Shown here piece after piece: positions 1 through 8,342 of a DNA stretch of 60,943 bases; the stretch's first letter is position 1; each line of letters starts with the position of its first letter. A program made the translations under genes and the position numbers. Location of the stretch: assembly GCA_963847575.1 (NCBI GenBank), contig CAWKAL010000072.1:1-60943 (forward strand), given 5' to 3'. The DNA is from JASBSR01 sp963847575. GTDB lineage: Bacteria; Pseudomonadota; Gammaproteobacteria; SZUA-229. The notes under the pieces are model-generated. The model was not told the origin of the DNA, ran no database searches, and saw nothing but the letters and a program-made list of their open reading frames with translations.

Positions 1-395
1 ACGTAACGCGACACGTCATTGCCATAGCCCATGGCAACGTCCTGCAATTCACACTCGCCGCCCTGGTCACATATCGGGCAGTCCAGTGGATGATTTATCA
101 GCAGAAACTCCATCACCGATTGCTGGGCTTCGCGCGCCATGGCTGAATGCGTGTGCACGACCATGCCATCCATCACCGGCGTTGCACAGGCGGGTAGTGG
201 TTTCGGTGCTTTTTCCACTTCGACCAGGCACATGCGGCAATTGGCAGCGACCGAAAGTTTTTCATGATAACAAAAACGCGGCACACGAATATTCGCCTGG
301 TCGGTCAGCTCAATCAGCATCGCGCCCTTGCGCGCCTGCATCACGACGCCGTCGATTGTGATGGTGACCATGTCTGTATTAGTGTTTTCGCTCAT
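1..395 (-). CDS. nuoG: NADH-quinone oxidoreductase subunit G, N-terminal part (runs off the window)
   Basis: The first about 131 residues of the large iron-sulfur subunit of respiratory complex I, which relays electrons from NuoF toward the membrane arm. The start ATG is at 395 and the protein opens with a [2Fe-2S] ferredoxin-type domain: RFCYHE, then NCRMCLVEVE and PACATPV supply the cluster cysteines. It continues into the segment DCPICDQGGECELQD that precedes the [4Fe-4S] ligands. The gene is cut by the window edge, so the molybdopterin-like domain is not seen. It is the last visible gene of the nuoABCDEFG run and is separated from nuoF by an inverted-repeat element. Identification is secure from the cysteine pattern and the neighbours. 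Confidence 0.95.
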   Translation of the reverse strand, partial: MSENTNTDMVTITIDGVVMQARKGAMLIELTDQANIRVPRFCYHEKLSVAANCRMCLVEVEKAPKPLPACATPVMDGMVVHTHSAMAREAQQSVMEFLLINHPLDCPICDQGGECELQDVAMGYGNDVSRY

Positions 396-414
396 AATAT
401 TCAGAAACTAATTT

Positions 415-519
415 GCCGCAAAGTACGCAAATGACGCGAATGTAAAACAGATACTATTTACGTAATTTGTTACGGATGCTTTCATATTACTAATTTGCGT
501 CTTTCGCGTTTTTCGCGGC
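415..519. repeat. Inverted-repeat element, nuoG/nuoF gap (copy 1)
   Basis: Two inverted arms (415-442 and 492-519), each starting GCCGC and carrying repeated ACGCRAA units, flank about 50 bp of unrelated AT-rich sequence. The arms match imperfectly but share the order GCCGC, ACGC, GACGC. The right arm stops a few bases short of the nuoF stop codon. Same family as the copies at 1864-2001, 12319-12527, 16297-16772 and 47012-47151. Confidence 0.8.
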
Positions 520-526
520 CAGTTTT

Positions 527-1807
527 TCATGCTGCCCTGACCATGCTGCGTTTGTTTTCTACGTAGTATTCAAACTCGGGCCTGAAGTGTTTGATGAAAC
601 TGCGTACCGGCATGGCCGCGGCGTCACCCAGCGCGCAAATGGTGCGGCCTTCGATCTTGCTGGCGACATCATCGAGTTTATCGATATCGTCGTAGGTGCC
701 CTTGCCTTCCACGATGCGTGTCAGCATGCGGTAGAGCCAGCCGGTACCTTCACGACAGGGTGTGCACTGGCCGCAGGATTCAGAAAAATAAAAACGCGAG
801 ATGCGGCGTAAAGCCTGCACCATGTCGGTGGTTTCATCCATCACGATGACCGCACCGGAGCCGAGCATGGAACCGGCGGCCACCACTGAATCGTAATCCA
901 TGTTGGCCTGCATCATGATCTCGGCGGGTACCACGGGCACGGAAGACCCGCCCGGAATCACGGCTTTAAGTTTTTTGCCACCGCGCACACCGCCGGCCAT
1001 TTCGAGCAGCTCGGCAAAGGGCGTACCCATCGGGATTTCAAAGTTACCGGGCTTGTTCACATGCCCGGAGACTGAAAACAGTTTGACACCGCCGCTGTTG
1101 GGCACACCGAAGTCTGCAAACCATTTCGCGCCATTGCGCATGATGGCCGGTACTGACGACAGGGTTTCGGTGTTATTTACCGTGGTGGGTTTGCCGTAGA
1201 GGCCGAAGTTGGCCGGGAACGGCGGCTTGAATCGCGGCAGGCCGCGCTCGCCTTCGAGCGAGTTGAGCAAGGCAGTTTCTTCGCCGCAAATATAGGCACC
1301 GGCGCCGAGTGACGGATAGATATCAATCGTGACATCGCTGCCGAGAATATTTTTACCCAGCAAGCCATTGTCGTAGGCTTCTTTCAATGCCTGTTCGAAA
1401 TGCTGCGCCGGCTCATCCATAAATTCGCCGCGCATGTAGTTGTAACCCACGGTCGCGCCCATGGAATAGCACGCAATCGCCATGCCTTCGACCAGCGCAT
1501 GCGGATTGAAGCGCAGAATATCGCGGTCTTTACAGGTGCCGGGTTCAGATTCATCCGAATTGCACACCAGGTATTTTTGTACCGGCGCATTACGCGGCAT
1601 GAAACTCCATTTAAGGCCGGCGGGAAAACCCGCACCACCACGACCGCGCAGGCCTGATGCCTTGACCTCCTCAATCACAGTCTCGGGGGTAATCTTTTCC
1701 TGCAAAATTTTGCGCCACGCCTGGTAACCACCGGTCTTGAGATAATTCTCGTAAGACCACGGCGTGTCTTCAAACTGCAAGGTCGCGAAACAAACTTCGT
1801 TAGCCAT
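527..1807 (-). CDS. nuoF: NADH-quinone oxidoreductase subunit F
   Basis: The FMN- and NADH-binding subunit of complex I, where NADH is oxidised and electrons enter the iron-sulfur chain on the cytoplasmic side. The glycine-rich FMN/NADH motif GRGGAGFPAG is at about residues 55-64, and the C-terminal [4Fe-4S] motif SCGQCTPCREG is intact. The start at 1807 (MANEVCFATL) gives about 426 residues, normal for the family. A GGAG lies about 11 bases upstream, and a 13-residue extension in frame has no family support. It lies between nuoE and nuoG, but inverted-repeat elements of about 100-140 bp separate it from both, which is unusual in a tightly packed nuo operon. Confidence 0.96.
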   Translation of the reverse strand: MANEVCFATLQFEDTPWSYENYLKTGGYQAWRKILQEKITPETVIEEVKASGLRGRGGAGFPAGLKWSFMPRNAPVQKYLVCNSDESEPGTCKDRDILRFNPHALVEGMAIACYSMGATVGYNYMRGEFMDEPAQHFEQALKEAYDNGLLGKNILGSDVTIDIYPSLGAGAYICGEETALLNSLEGERGLPRFKPPFPANFGLYGKPTTVNNTETLSSVPAIMRNGAKWFADFGVPNSGGVKLFSVSGHVNKPGNFEIPMGTPFAELLEMAGGVRGGKKLKAVIPGGSSVPVVPAEIMMQANMDYDSVVAAGSMLGSGAVIVMDETTDMVQALRRISRFYFSESCGQCTPCREGTGWLYRMLTRIVEGKGTYDDIDKLDDVASKIEGRTICALGDAAAMPVRSFIKHFRPEFEYYVENKRSMVRAA

Positions 1808-1863
1808 CAGTCTGCAATCTCCATGCATTGAACACACATAAATCACGAATTAAAAAAATCTTT

Positions 1864-2001
1864 GCCGCAAATGAACGCAAATGAACGCAAATATCTTTAT
1901 CAGTACGGCAAACTACATGATGATCAGTAACATGCTTTAAAGCCCGAGCATAACTACCAGCAAATTTTTTACATTCGCGTTCATTTGCGTTCATTGGCGG
2001 A
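1864..2001. repeat. Inverted-repeat element, nuoF/nuoE gap (copy 2)
   Basis: Arms 1864-1892 and 1973-2001 are inverted copies with 26 of 29 positions matching. Each is a CCGC start followed by tandem units close to AATGAACGCA. About 80 bp of unrelated sequence lies between them. The element fills nearly the whole gap between nuoF and nuoE, with the right arm ending 7 bp from the nuoE stop codon. Confidence 0.85.
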
Positions 2002-2008
2002 CTCATCT

Positions 2009-2515
2009 TCATTCCAGTGCGTCCAGGATCTCGTCGACTTTTTCAGGCGTGAGATTCTCGTAGTATTTGTGATTGACCTGCATCATCGGGCCGCCGGCGC
2101 AGGCGGCGAGGCATTCTTCTTCCTTTTTCAGGTAGATCCTGCCGTCGGGCGTACTTTCACCGATCTTGATGCCGAATTTTTTCTCGACATGATCGACAAT
2201 AGTTTCAGACCCCATCAGCATGCACGAAATATTGGTGCATACCGCGACATTATGCCGAGCAACAGGTTTCAGTTCGTACATCGAATAAAAACTGGCGACT
2301 TCGTAGACTTCGATTTTCGCCAGCTCAAGAATCGCTGCCACTTCATCCATCAATGCAGTGGTGAGATAACCACCGTTCTCGTGCTGCGCCACATTGAGCG
2401 CACCCAGTAAGGCGGATTTTTTCCTGTCTTCCGGATAGCGCGCGAGCAAAACGTCGATCTCGTCGCATGCGTGTTTTGATAATTGATTTTCTTGGGCTTC
2501 GTTCATCGGATTCAC
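2009..2515 (-). CDS. nuoE: NADH-quinone oxidoreductase subunit E
   Basis: The small thioredoxin-fold [2Fe-2S] subunit (168 residues) that pairs with NuoF in the NADH-dehydrogenase module of complex I. The four cluster cysteines are visible as CTNISC and, about 40 residues later, CLAACAGGP. The N-terminal helical part contains the typical YEVASFYSMY segment. The start at 2515 directly abuts the nuoD stop codon, so translation is probably coupled. The downstream gap to nuoF holds an inverted-repeat element. Confidence 0.96.
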   Translation of the reverse strand: MNPMNEAQENQLSKHACDEIDVLLARYPEDRKKSALLGALNVAQHENGGYLTTALMDEVAAILELAKIEVYEVASFYSMYELKPVARHNVAVCTNISCMLMGSETIVDHVEKKFGIKIGESTPDGRIYLKKEEECLAACAGGPMMQVNHKYYENLTPEKVDEILDALE

Positions 2516-3769
2516 TTACCTGTCGACTTCGCCGAACACGATGTCCTGGGTACCAATAATCGCCACCACGTCGGCCAGCATGTGGCCTTTTGACATTTCA
2601 TCCATCGCTGACAAATGCGCAAATCCCGGCGCGCGGATTTTCAGTCGATAGGGTTTGTTGGCACCGTCAGAAATAATGTAGGTACCGAACTCTCCCTTGG
2701 GGTGTTCGATAGCGGCATAGGCTTCGCCCGCGGGCAAACAGAAACCTTCGGTGAACAGTTTAAAATGATGGATCAGCGATTCCATGTCGGCTTTCATGGT
2801 TTCACGATCGGGCGGGGTAATCTTATGGTCTTCAAGAATGACCGGGCCCGGGTTTTCGCGCAGCCAGTCGATGCATTGTTTAATAATGCGATTCGACTGG
2901 CGCATTTCTTCCATGCGGCACAGATAGCGGTCATAACAGTCGCCGTTGGTGCCGACAGGAATATCAAAATCCATCCGATCATACACTTCATAGGGCTGCT
3001 TCTTGCGCAAATCCCATTCCACGCCTGAACCGCGCAACATCGGCCCGGTGAATCCCAGCTCCATGGCACGTTCCGGTGTGACGATACCGATATCGACCGT
3101 ACGCTGTTTCCAGATGCGGTTATCGGTCAGCAGGGTTTCGTATTCATCGACATAGGCCGGGAAGCGTACAGTGAAATCTTCAAGGAAATCGAGCAGCGAG
3201 CCCTGGCGGTTTTCATTGAGTTTGCGCACTTCGCGTTCGTTATGCCATTTCGACGCCTTGTAATGCGGCATGCTGTCGGGCAGATCGCGCGCGACACCAC
3301 CGGGGCGGTAATAGGTTGCATGCAATCGTGCACCGGAAACCGCTTCGTAGCAGTCCATTAAATCTTCGCGTTCGCGGAAAGCATAGAGGAACATGGTCAT
3401 GGCGCCGACATCGAGTGCGTGCGCGCCTATCCACAACAGGTGGTTAAGAATTCGCGTGACTTCATCGAACATCACACGAATGTACTGCGCGCGCTCCGGG
3501 CATTCGACACCAAGCAGTTTTTCGATGGCCAGCACATAACCGTGCTCATTACACATCATCGATACATAATCGAGCCGGTCCATGTAACCGATGCTCTGGT
3601 TATAGGGTTTGCTTTCGGCAAGTTTTTCAGTCGCGCGGTGCAACAGGCCGATATGCGGGTCGGCACGTTGAATCACTTCACCGTCCATTTCCAGCACCAG
3701 GCGCAATACCCCGTGTGCAGCCGGATGTTGCGGGCCAAAGTTGAGCGTGTAATTACGAATTTCAGGCAT
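2516..3769 (-). CDS. nuoD: NADH-quinone oxidoreductase subunit D
   Basis: The 49-kDa subunit of complex I that helps form the quinone-binding pocket at the junction of the peripheral and membrane arms. The start MPEIRNYTLNFGPQHPAAHG at 3769 gives 417 residues, normal for the family, and overlaps the end of nuoC by 8 bp. An upstream in-frame extension is rejected because it would lie inside nuoC. The HPAAHGVLRL region and the C-terminal DIVFGEVDR end are typical. NuoD is separate from NuoC here, unlike the fused NuoCD of Escherichia coli. Confidence 0.97.
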   Translation of the reverse strand: MPEIRNYTLNFGPQHPAAHGVLRLVLEMDGEVIQRADPHIGLLHRATEKLAESKPYNQSIGYMDRLDYVSMMCNEHGYVLAIEKLLGVECPERAQYIRVMFDEVTRILNHLLWIGAHALDVGAMTMFLYAFREREDLMDCYEAVSGARLHATYYRPGGVARDLPDSMPHYKASKWHNEREVRKLNENRQGSLLDFLEDFTVRFPAYVDEYETLLTDNRIWKQRTVDIGIVTPERAMELGFTGPMLRGSGVEWDLRKKQPYEVYDRMDFDIPVGTNGDCYDRYLCRMEEMRQSNRIIKQCIDWLRENPGPVILEDHKITPPDRETMKADMESLIHHFKLFTEGFCLPAGEAYAAIEHPKGEFGTYIISDGANKPYRLKIRAPGFAHLSAMDEMSKGHMLADVVAIIGTQDIVFGEVDR

Positions 3770-4493
3770 TGCTGTTTTCCTGCTCGCTCTGACCGGGTTC
3801 TGCGGCCTGCGCTTTGTCATCGCGAATCACCCGCGGCACCAGCACGCGTGGTTCGATCGTCACCGGCTGGTAGATCACGCGTTTCTGTTCCGGGTCATAG
3901 CGCATTTCGACGTGACCAATCAGCGGGAAGTCCTTGCGGAAAGGATGACCGACAAAACCATAGTCGGTGAGAATACGGCGCAGATCCGGGTGGCCTTCGA
4001 AAAGAATACCGAACAGGTCGAAAGCTTCGCGCTCGTACCAGTTGGCAGATGCCCACAATGAAATCACCGAGGGCACCACCGGCACGGCATCGTTCTCGCA
4101 ATAACAACGCACGCGCAGGCGCTGGTTGTTACGGATGGACAACAAATGGTAAACCGCGGCGTAACGCTGACGATCATTGTTTTTATAAGACGGTACATCA
4201 CCAAAGCGCATGCGCGCGTTTACGCCCGGGGTAACGCCACGACTGAAACCTGTACTGGTTGACGATGTCGTAGTCCACTCCGCACTACCGTACTCGGAAT
4301 AATCCACACCGCAGACGTCAATCAATTGTTCGAAACCAAATGCAGTGTCGTCGCGCAGCTGCTGGCACACGGCTATCAGCTCGGTGGCTGACACTTCAAT
4401 CGTGACTTCACCTGCCGCAACCACGTTCGATACCAGGCGAGCACCAAATGCGCGCTGGAGGGCTTCAGAGAGTTGCTGAACTTTGCTCGACAT
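3762..4493 (-). CDS. nuoC: NADH-quinone oxidoreductase subunit C
   Basis: The 30-kDa subunit of complex I (243 residues). The conserved C-terminal signature is visible as WYEREAFDLFGILFEGHPDL followed by RRILTDYGFVGHPFRKDFPL in the family's usual spacing. The stop overlaps the nuoD start by 8 bp and the start lies 12 bp after nuoB, so the three genes form a packed block. A central stretch of about 40 residues around SSTSTGFSRGVTPGVN looks like a lineage-specific insertion. The reading frame is continuous through it. Confidence 0.95.
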   Translation of the reverse strand: MSSKVQQLSEALQRAFGARLVSNVVAAGEVTIEVSATELIAVCQQLRDDTAFGFEQLIDVCGVDYSEYGSAEWTTTSSTSTGFSRGVTPGVNARMRFGDVPSYKNNDRQRYAAVYHLLSIRNNQRLRVRCYCENDAVPVVPSVISLWASANWYEREAFDLFGILFEGHPDLRRILTDYGFVGHPFRKDFPLIGHVEMRYDPEQKRVIYQPVTIEPRVLVPRVIRDDKAQAAEPGQSEQENSNA

Positions 4494-4505
4494 AATGATT
4501 CCTTT

Positions 4506-4982
4506 CTAACGAGCGATGGTATTGGTGCGGCGGATTTTGTTCTGCAACTGGATAATTCCGTAGAGCAGCGCTTCCGCTGTCGGCGGGCAACCGGGGACGT
4601 ATATATCGACCGGCACGATACGGTCACAACCGCGCACCACCGAATAGGAATAATGATAATAGCCGCCGCCGTTGGCGCATGAGCCCATGGAAATCACCCA
4701 GCGCGGTTCCGCCATCTGGTCATAGACCTTGCGCAGTGCAGGCGCCATCTTGTTGCACAGGGTGCCGGCAACAATCATCACGTCGGACTGGCGCGGTGAC
4801 GGCCGGAAAATAATACCGAAACGGTCGAGGTCATAACGCGAAGCACCTGCCTGCATCATTTCCACCGCACAACAGGCAAGACCAAAGGTCATCGGCCACA
4901 GCGAACCGGTGCGCGCCCAGTTGATCAGCTTGTCGGCTGAAGTGGTAACAAAGCCTTTTTCGAGTACGCCTTCTATTCCCAT
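4506..4982 (-). CDS. nuoB: NADH-quinone oxidoreductase subunit B
   Basis: Carries the terminal [4Fe-4S] cluster N2 that hands electrons to quinone. Cluster ligands are visible in LACCAVEMM, GSCANGGG and PVDIYVPGCPP. The ATG at 4982 is chosen over a GTG at 5003 because GGAG lies 8 bases upstream of it and the protein then begins MGIEGVLEKG as usual, giving 158 residues. The start codon lies inside the last codons of nuoA, a 10-bp overlap. Confidence 0.96.
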   Translation of the reverse strand: MGIEGVLEKGFVTTSADKLINWARTGSLWPMTFGLACCAVEMMQAGASRYDLDRFGIIFRPSPRQSDVMIVAGTLCNKMAPALRKVYDQMAEPRWVISMGSCANGGGYYHYSYSVVRGCDRIVPVDIYVPGCPPTAEALLYGIIQLQNKIRRTNTIAR

Positions 4983-5332
4983 TCCAGCGCTCCTTTTTTC
5001 CACTCGTATATAAAGCCGATCACCAGGATGCCGAGGAACACGGCCATGGCAAGAATACCGAACATGCCGATCTCGTCGAGCACGATGGCCCAGGGAAACA
5101 GGAAAGCAATTTCCAGATCGAATACGATGAACAGGATGGCAACGAGGTAATAACGCACATCGAATTTCATGCGCGAATCTTCAAATGCCTCGAAGCCACA
5201 TTCGAAAGGAGAATTCTTGGCGGCGTCAGGGCGATGCGGCGCCAGCAGGAAACCGCCCATAAACATGGCAATGACACCCACGCCCACGCCGATGGCGAGA
5301 AAAATCAGAATTGGCAAATAATTTTCGAGCAT
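4973..5332 (-). CDS. nuoA: NADH-quinone oxidoreductase subunit A
   Basis: A small hydrophobic membrane subunit of complex I (119 residues) with three predicted transmembrane helices: residues about 5-27 (LPILIFLAIGVGVGVIAMFM), a central helix containing LVAILFIVFDLEIAFLFPW, and a C-terminal helix. The conserved loop ending SPFECGFEAF, with its cysteine, is present. It is the first gene of the nuo run; the 125 bp between it and tRNA-Leu must hold its promoter. A GC-rich hairpin near 5346-5368 lies in that leader. Confidence 0.95.
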   Translation of the reverse strand: MLENYLPILIFLAIGVGVGVIAMFMGGFLLAPHRPDAAKNSPFECGFEAFEDSRMKFDVRYYLVAILFIVFDLEIAFLFPWAIVLDEIGMFGILAMAVFLGILVIGFIYEWKKGALEWE

Positions 5333-5458
5333 TTTAACTCCGCATAGGCCCGGTACATTGCCGGCCCTGTTCGTTATGTTGCTCCGCCCTGGAGACGTCC
5401 TCTGGACTTTTTCCCTTTTAGCGTCGACTTATCACCGACGTATTATCGTCTTGTTATA

Positions 5459-5543
5459 TGGTGCCGACGGCCGGACTCGAACCGGCACAGCTTTCGCCAC
5501 TACCCCCTCAAGATAGCGTGTCTACCAATTTCACCACGTCGGC
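5459..5543 (-). tRNA. tRNA-Leu (anticodon GAG)
   Basis: An 85-nt cloverleaf on the minus strand with a 7-bp acceptor stem (GCCGACG pairing with CGTCGGC) and an encoded CCA. The anticodon loop TTGAGGG sits between CTATC and GGTAG, and the variable arm is long, as expected for a leucine tRNA. The T-loop sequence GGTTCGAGTCC is canonical. It sits between secG and nuoA, the same neighbourhood as leuU in E. coli. Confidence 0.96.
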
Positions 5544-5563
5544 TATTGATCTAACAGTGATCG

Positions 5564-5956
5564 TTACTCTGCAGCCGGTGGTGGTATAGCACTGTCGGCT
5601 TCGGCAGGAAGCTCGGCGGGTTGAGGCACATTGTCCTCGACCGCATTAAACAGGGGTGCTTCTACTGCCGGAGTATCACTTTGTAACTGAATTTGCTCAA
5701 TGCTATCAATAACGCTGGTAGGCATATCGCGGTTAGCCGCCAGGTAAGCGAGCGCGAGGCTGTTGAGGAAAAAACCGGTGGCAAGGATTGCCGTGGTTTT
5801 GCTCAGAAAATTCGACGAGCCGCTGGCACCGAATACCGAGGTTGCACCGCCGCCAAATGTTGCGCCTTCACTCGCGCCTTTGCCTTTTTGCAGCAGTACC
5901 AGGGTAATGATACCGAACGCAAGACATACATGAAGTACCAGCAGAATTATATCCAC
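5564..5956 (-). CDS. secG: Protein-export membrane protein SecG
   Basis: The small accessory subunit of the SecYEG translocon (130 residues). Two transmembrane helices are visible: residues 2-22 (DIILLVLHVCLAFGIITLVL) and about 52-75. Between them is the family's cytoplasmic loop LLQKGKGASEGATFGGGAT. The C-terminal tail is acidic and proline-rich and is not conserved. It follows tpiA after 5 bp and precedes tRNA-Leu, a common gammaproteobacterial arrangement. Confidence 0.95.
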   Translation of the reverse strand: MDIILLVLHVCLAFGIITLVLLQKGKGASEGATFGGGATSVFGASGSSNFLSKTTAILATGFFLNSLALAYLAANRDMPTSVIDSIEQIQLQSDTPAVEAPLFNAVEDNVPQPAELPAEADSAIPPPAAE

Positions 5957-5961
5957 TTAAA

Positions 5962-6711
5962 TTAACCGCCCGCTTTACAAATTGTTAAAAAATCTTCAGC
6001 CTTGAGTGAAGCGCCGCCGATCAGACCGCCATCGATGTCCGCCTGGCCGATGAGCTCAGCCGCGTTGGCGGGGTTCATGCTGCCACCGTAGAGGATGCGC
6101 AGGCCTGCCGCTATGTCCTCATCCAGTTTAGCAATCTTGTTGCGAATGAATGCGTGTACTTCCTGCGCCTGTTCGGGCGAAGCTGTCTTGCCGGTACCAA
6201 TCGCCCAGACCGGCTCGTAGGCCAGCACTGCGTTGGCCAGCGAGCCCACACCTTCGGCGTACAGTAAGGCGTCCAGCTGGCGCGCGATGACTTTCTCGGT
6301 GACGCCGGATTCGCGCTCTTCCAGGGTTTCGCCGATACAGAAAATCGGTTTCAGACCGTGCTTTAATACTGCGCTGTATTTGATCGCGGTAACAGCGTCA
6401 GTTTCACCGTACAGGCTGCGACGCTCGGAATGGCCGATAATGACATATTCGACACCAAAGTCTTTCAGCATGGGGCCGGCAACTTCACCGGTAAATGCGC
6501 CTGAATCCTGGTCGCACATGTTCTGCGCACCCAGCTTGATGCCAGAACCGGCAATGGCGTCGGCAACGCCGGGGATGAATACATAGGTGGGACAGACGAC
6601 AACTTCGGCTTTTACGCCGGCAGCACCTGCCTTGATTCCCTCAATGAGCTGTTTGACGCTTTCCCTGGATCCGTTCATCTTCCAGTTGCCAGCTACCATC
6701 ACCTGCCGCAT
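5962..6711 (-). CDS. tpiA: Triosephosphate isomerase
   Basis: Interconverts dihydroxyacetone phosphate and glyceraldehyde 3-phosphate in glycolysis and gluconeogenesis. The (beta/alpha)8 catalytic residues are visible: NWKMNG (active Lys) near the start, IGHSERR (His), AYEPVWAIGTGK (Glu and loop 6), and the phosphate-binding LYGGSMNP near the end. The ATG at 6711 is chosen because GGTGGAG lies 6 bases upstream and the protein then starts MRQVMVAGNWKMNG. The length of 249 residues is normal. secG follows after 5 bp. Confidence 0.97.
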   Translation of the reverse strand: MRQVMVAGNWKMNGSRESVKQLIEGIKAGAAGVKAEVVVCPTYVFIPGVADAIAGSGIKLGAQNMCDQDSGAFTGEVAGPMLKDFGVEYVIIGHSERRSLYGETDAVTAIKYSAVLKHGLKPIFCIGETLEERESGVTEKVIARQLDALLYAEGVGSLANAVLAYEPVWAIGTGKTASPEQAQEVHAFIRNKIAKLDEDIAAGLRILYGGSMNPANAAELIGQADIDGGLIGGASLKAEDFLTICKAGG

Positions 6712-6886
6712 TACGCACTCCACCTGATTCTAAAGGGGGGCAAGGATACCTGTCGGCACTGAATAAATCAATGACGCGAATGGGTATATATGCCCGCCAC
6801 CGTCGCCAAAATTGATGTGAAGGGCCTCAGATAAACAAAGACTTAGTTTATTGGCGCGCAGCGCCGGCAGGCAAAGACGGGCAGAC

Positions 6887-8221
6887 TTACAAGGCGGCCT
6901 GAACTGAAGTGGCGATAGATTGCGTAAGTTCGTTGACCTGGGCCTCGTTTTCACCTTCCACCATCACCCGCACCAGCGGCTCGGTGCCGGAGGGGCGCAA
7001 CAGCACGCGGCCACTGCCATTGAGGACTTTTTCGGCATTTTTCACTGCCGCTTTGACCGCGCTTGAGTTCAGCGGATCGCCCTGCCCGCTGAGTTTCACA
7101 TTGATCATGCACTGCGGCAGCTTGTGCATGCTGCCAAGCGCGTCGCTGAGCGACTGCCCGGTTTCAGCCAGGTGCTCCAGCACCTGCAAGGCCGACACGA
7201 TGCCGTCACCCGTGGTGGTACGATCAAGACAGATGATATGCCCGGAGGATTCACCACCGAAGCTCCATTGTCTTTGATTGAGCGCTTCCAGCACGTAACG
7301 GTCGCCGACGGCCGCGCGTACAAACTCCAGCCCCATGCGCCGGATCGCCAGCTCCAGCCCCATGTTGCTCATCTGCGTGCCCACCACGCCGCCAGGCTGG
7401 GCACCGCTGCGCACCCGCGAACAGGTAATGATGTAGAGCAGCTCGTCGCCATCGACAATATTACCGCTGGCATCGACCATCACCACGCGATCGCCATCAC
7501 CGTCGAACGCGATACCAAGGTCGGCTTTTTCAGCCAGTACTTTTTCACGCAGCGCACGTGGTGAGGTCGAGCCGATATCGGCATTGATATTGAGGCCATC
7601 GGGCTCGTCACCGATGGTAATCACCTCGGCACCCAGCTCGATAAACACGCTGGGCGCGATGTGATAGGTCGCGCCGTTGGCGCAATCGAGCACTATTTTC
7701 ATGCCGGTGAAACGCGTGCCGATTGGAATACTCGCCTTGCAGGCTTCGATATAGCGGCCATAGGCATCGGCCACGCGCTGGGCCTTGCCGAGTTGCGCCG
7801 AATCAACGGTGGTCATGGGCGATTCGAACATGTCTTCGATGCGGTGTTCGATATCATCTGGCAGCTTGGTGCCCTGCGCCGAGAAAAACTTGAGCCCGTT
7901 ATCGTAGTAAGGATTGTGCGAGGCACTGATCACTATGCCTGCCGATGCGCGCAGCGTGCGCGTGAGATAGGCAATGCCCGGCGTCGGCATCGGCCCGAGC
8001 AGGCGCACATTGACACCGGCCGCTGACAGGCCCGCTTCCAGCGCGGATTCGAACATATACCCGGAAATGCGCGTGTCCTTGCCTATCACGACCAGGCGTT
8101 CACCCTGGCTGGCAAGTACACGGCCAACGGCCCAGCCGAGCTTGAGTACCTGGTCGGCCGTCATCATGCCTTCACCGACACGCCCACGAATACCATCGGT
8201 TCCAAAATATTTACGCGCCAT
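6887..8221 (-). CDS. glmM: Phosphoglucosamine mutase
   Basis: Converts glucosamine 6-phosphate to glucosamine 1-phosphate for UDP-GlcNAc, and so feeds peptidoglycan and lipopolysaccharide synthesis. The start MARKYFGTDGIRG at 8221 gives 444 residues. The phosphoserine loop GIVISASHNPYYDNG, the metal-binding AFDGDGDRV and the sugar-binding GGESSGH are all intact, as is the C-terminal phosphate site RPSGTEPLVRVM. It lies in the common order folP-glmM-tpiA-secG. About 165 bp without an obvious gene separate it from tpiA. Confidence 0.97.
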   Translation of the reverse strand: MARKYFGTDGIRGRVGEGMMTADQVLKLGWAVGRVLASQGERLVVIGKDTRISGYMFESALEAGLSAAGVNVRLLGPMPTPGIAYLTRTLRASAGIVISASHNPYYDNGLKFFSAQGTKLPDDIEHRIEDMFESPMTTVDSAQLGKAQRVADAYGRYIEACKASIPIGTRFTGMKIVLDCANGATYHIAPSVFIELGAEVITIGDEPDGLNINADIGSTSPRALREKVLAEKADLGIAFDGDGDRVVMVDASGNIVDGDELLYIITCSRVRSGAQPGGVVGTQMSNMGLELAIRRMGLEFVRAAVGDRYVLEALNQRQWSFGGESSGHIICLDRTTTGDGIVSALQVLEHLAETGQSLSDALGSMHKLPQCMINVKLSGQGDPLNSSAVKAAVKNAEKVLNGSGRVLLRPSGTEPLVRVMVEGENEAQVNELTQSIATSVQAAL

Positions 8222-8270
8222 TATCAATTCACTTCTGTTCTGAGGTTTCTGTTTATCGTATTCACTTTTC

Positions 8271-8297
8271 CCCGGATGCGGTAGAACTGCATCCGGG
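8271..8297. repeat. Perfect hairpin between folP and glmM
   Basis: A 9-bp perfect inverted repeat (CCCGGATGC / GCATCCGGG) with a 9-base loop. It stands between the folP stop and the glmM start and has no T-run, so it is more like a small REP-type palindrome than a terminator. Other copies were not noticed in the window. Confidence 0.55.
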
Positions 8298-8303
8298 CTA
8301 CAT

Positions 8304-8342
8304 TCTATTCACTATTCACTATTCACTATTCATTATTCATTG
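8304..8342. repeat. Heptanucleotide array at the folP 3' end
   Basis: Tandem units of ATTCACT (GAATAGT on the minus strand), ending in ATTCATTATTCATTGC next to folP. The array overlaps the folP stop codon and encodes its last residues (MNNE). Related arrays occur at 9272-9309, 52021-52064, 52101-52138 and 58793-58860. Confidence 0.8.

Noticed and set aside
86..361. A 91-codon plus-strand frame opposite nuoG
   Set aside because: It is antisense to a clearly conserved gene and has no motif of its own.
8271..8297. Terminator of folP
   Set aside because: The hairpin has no T-run on either side.
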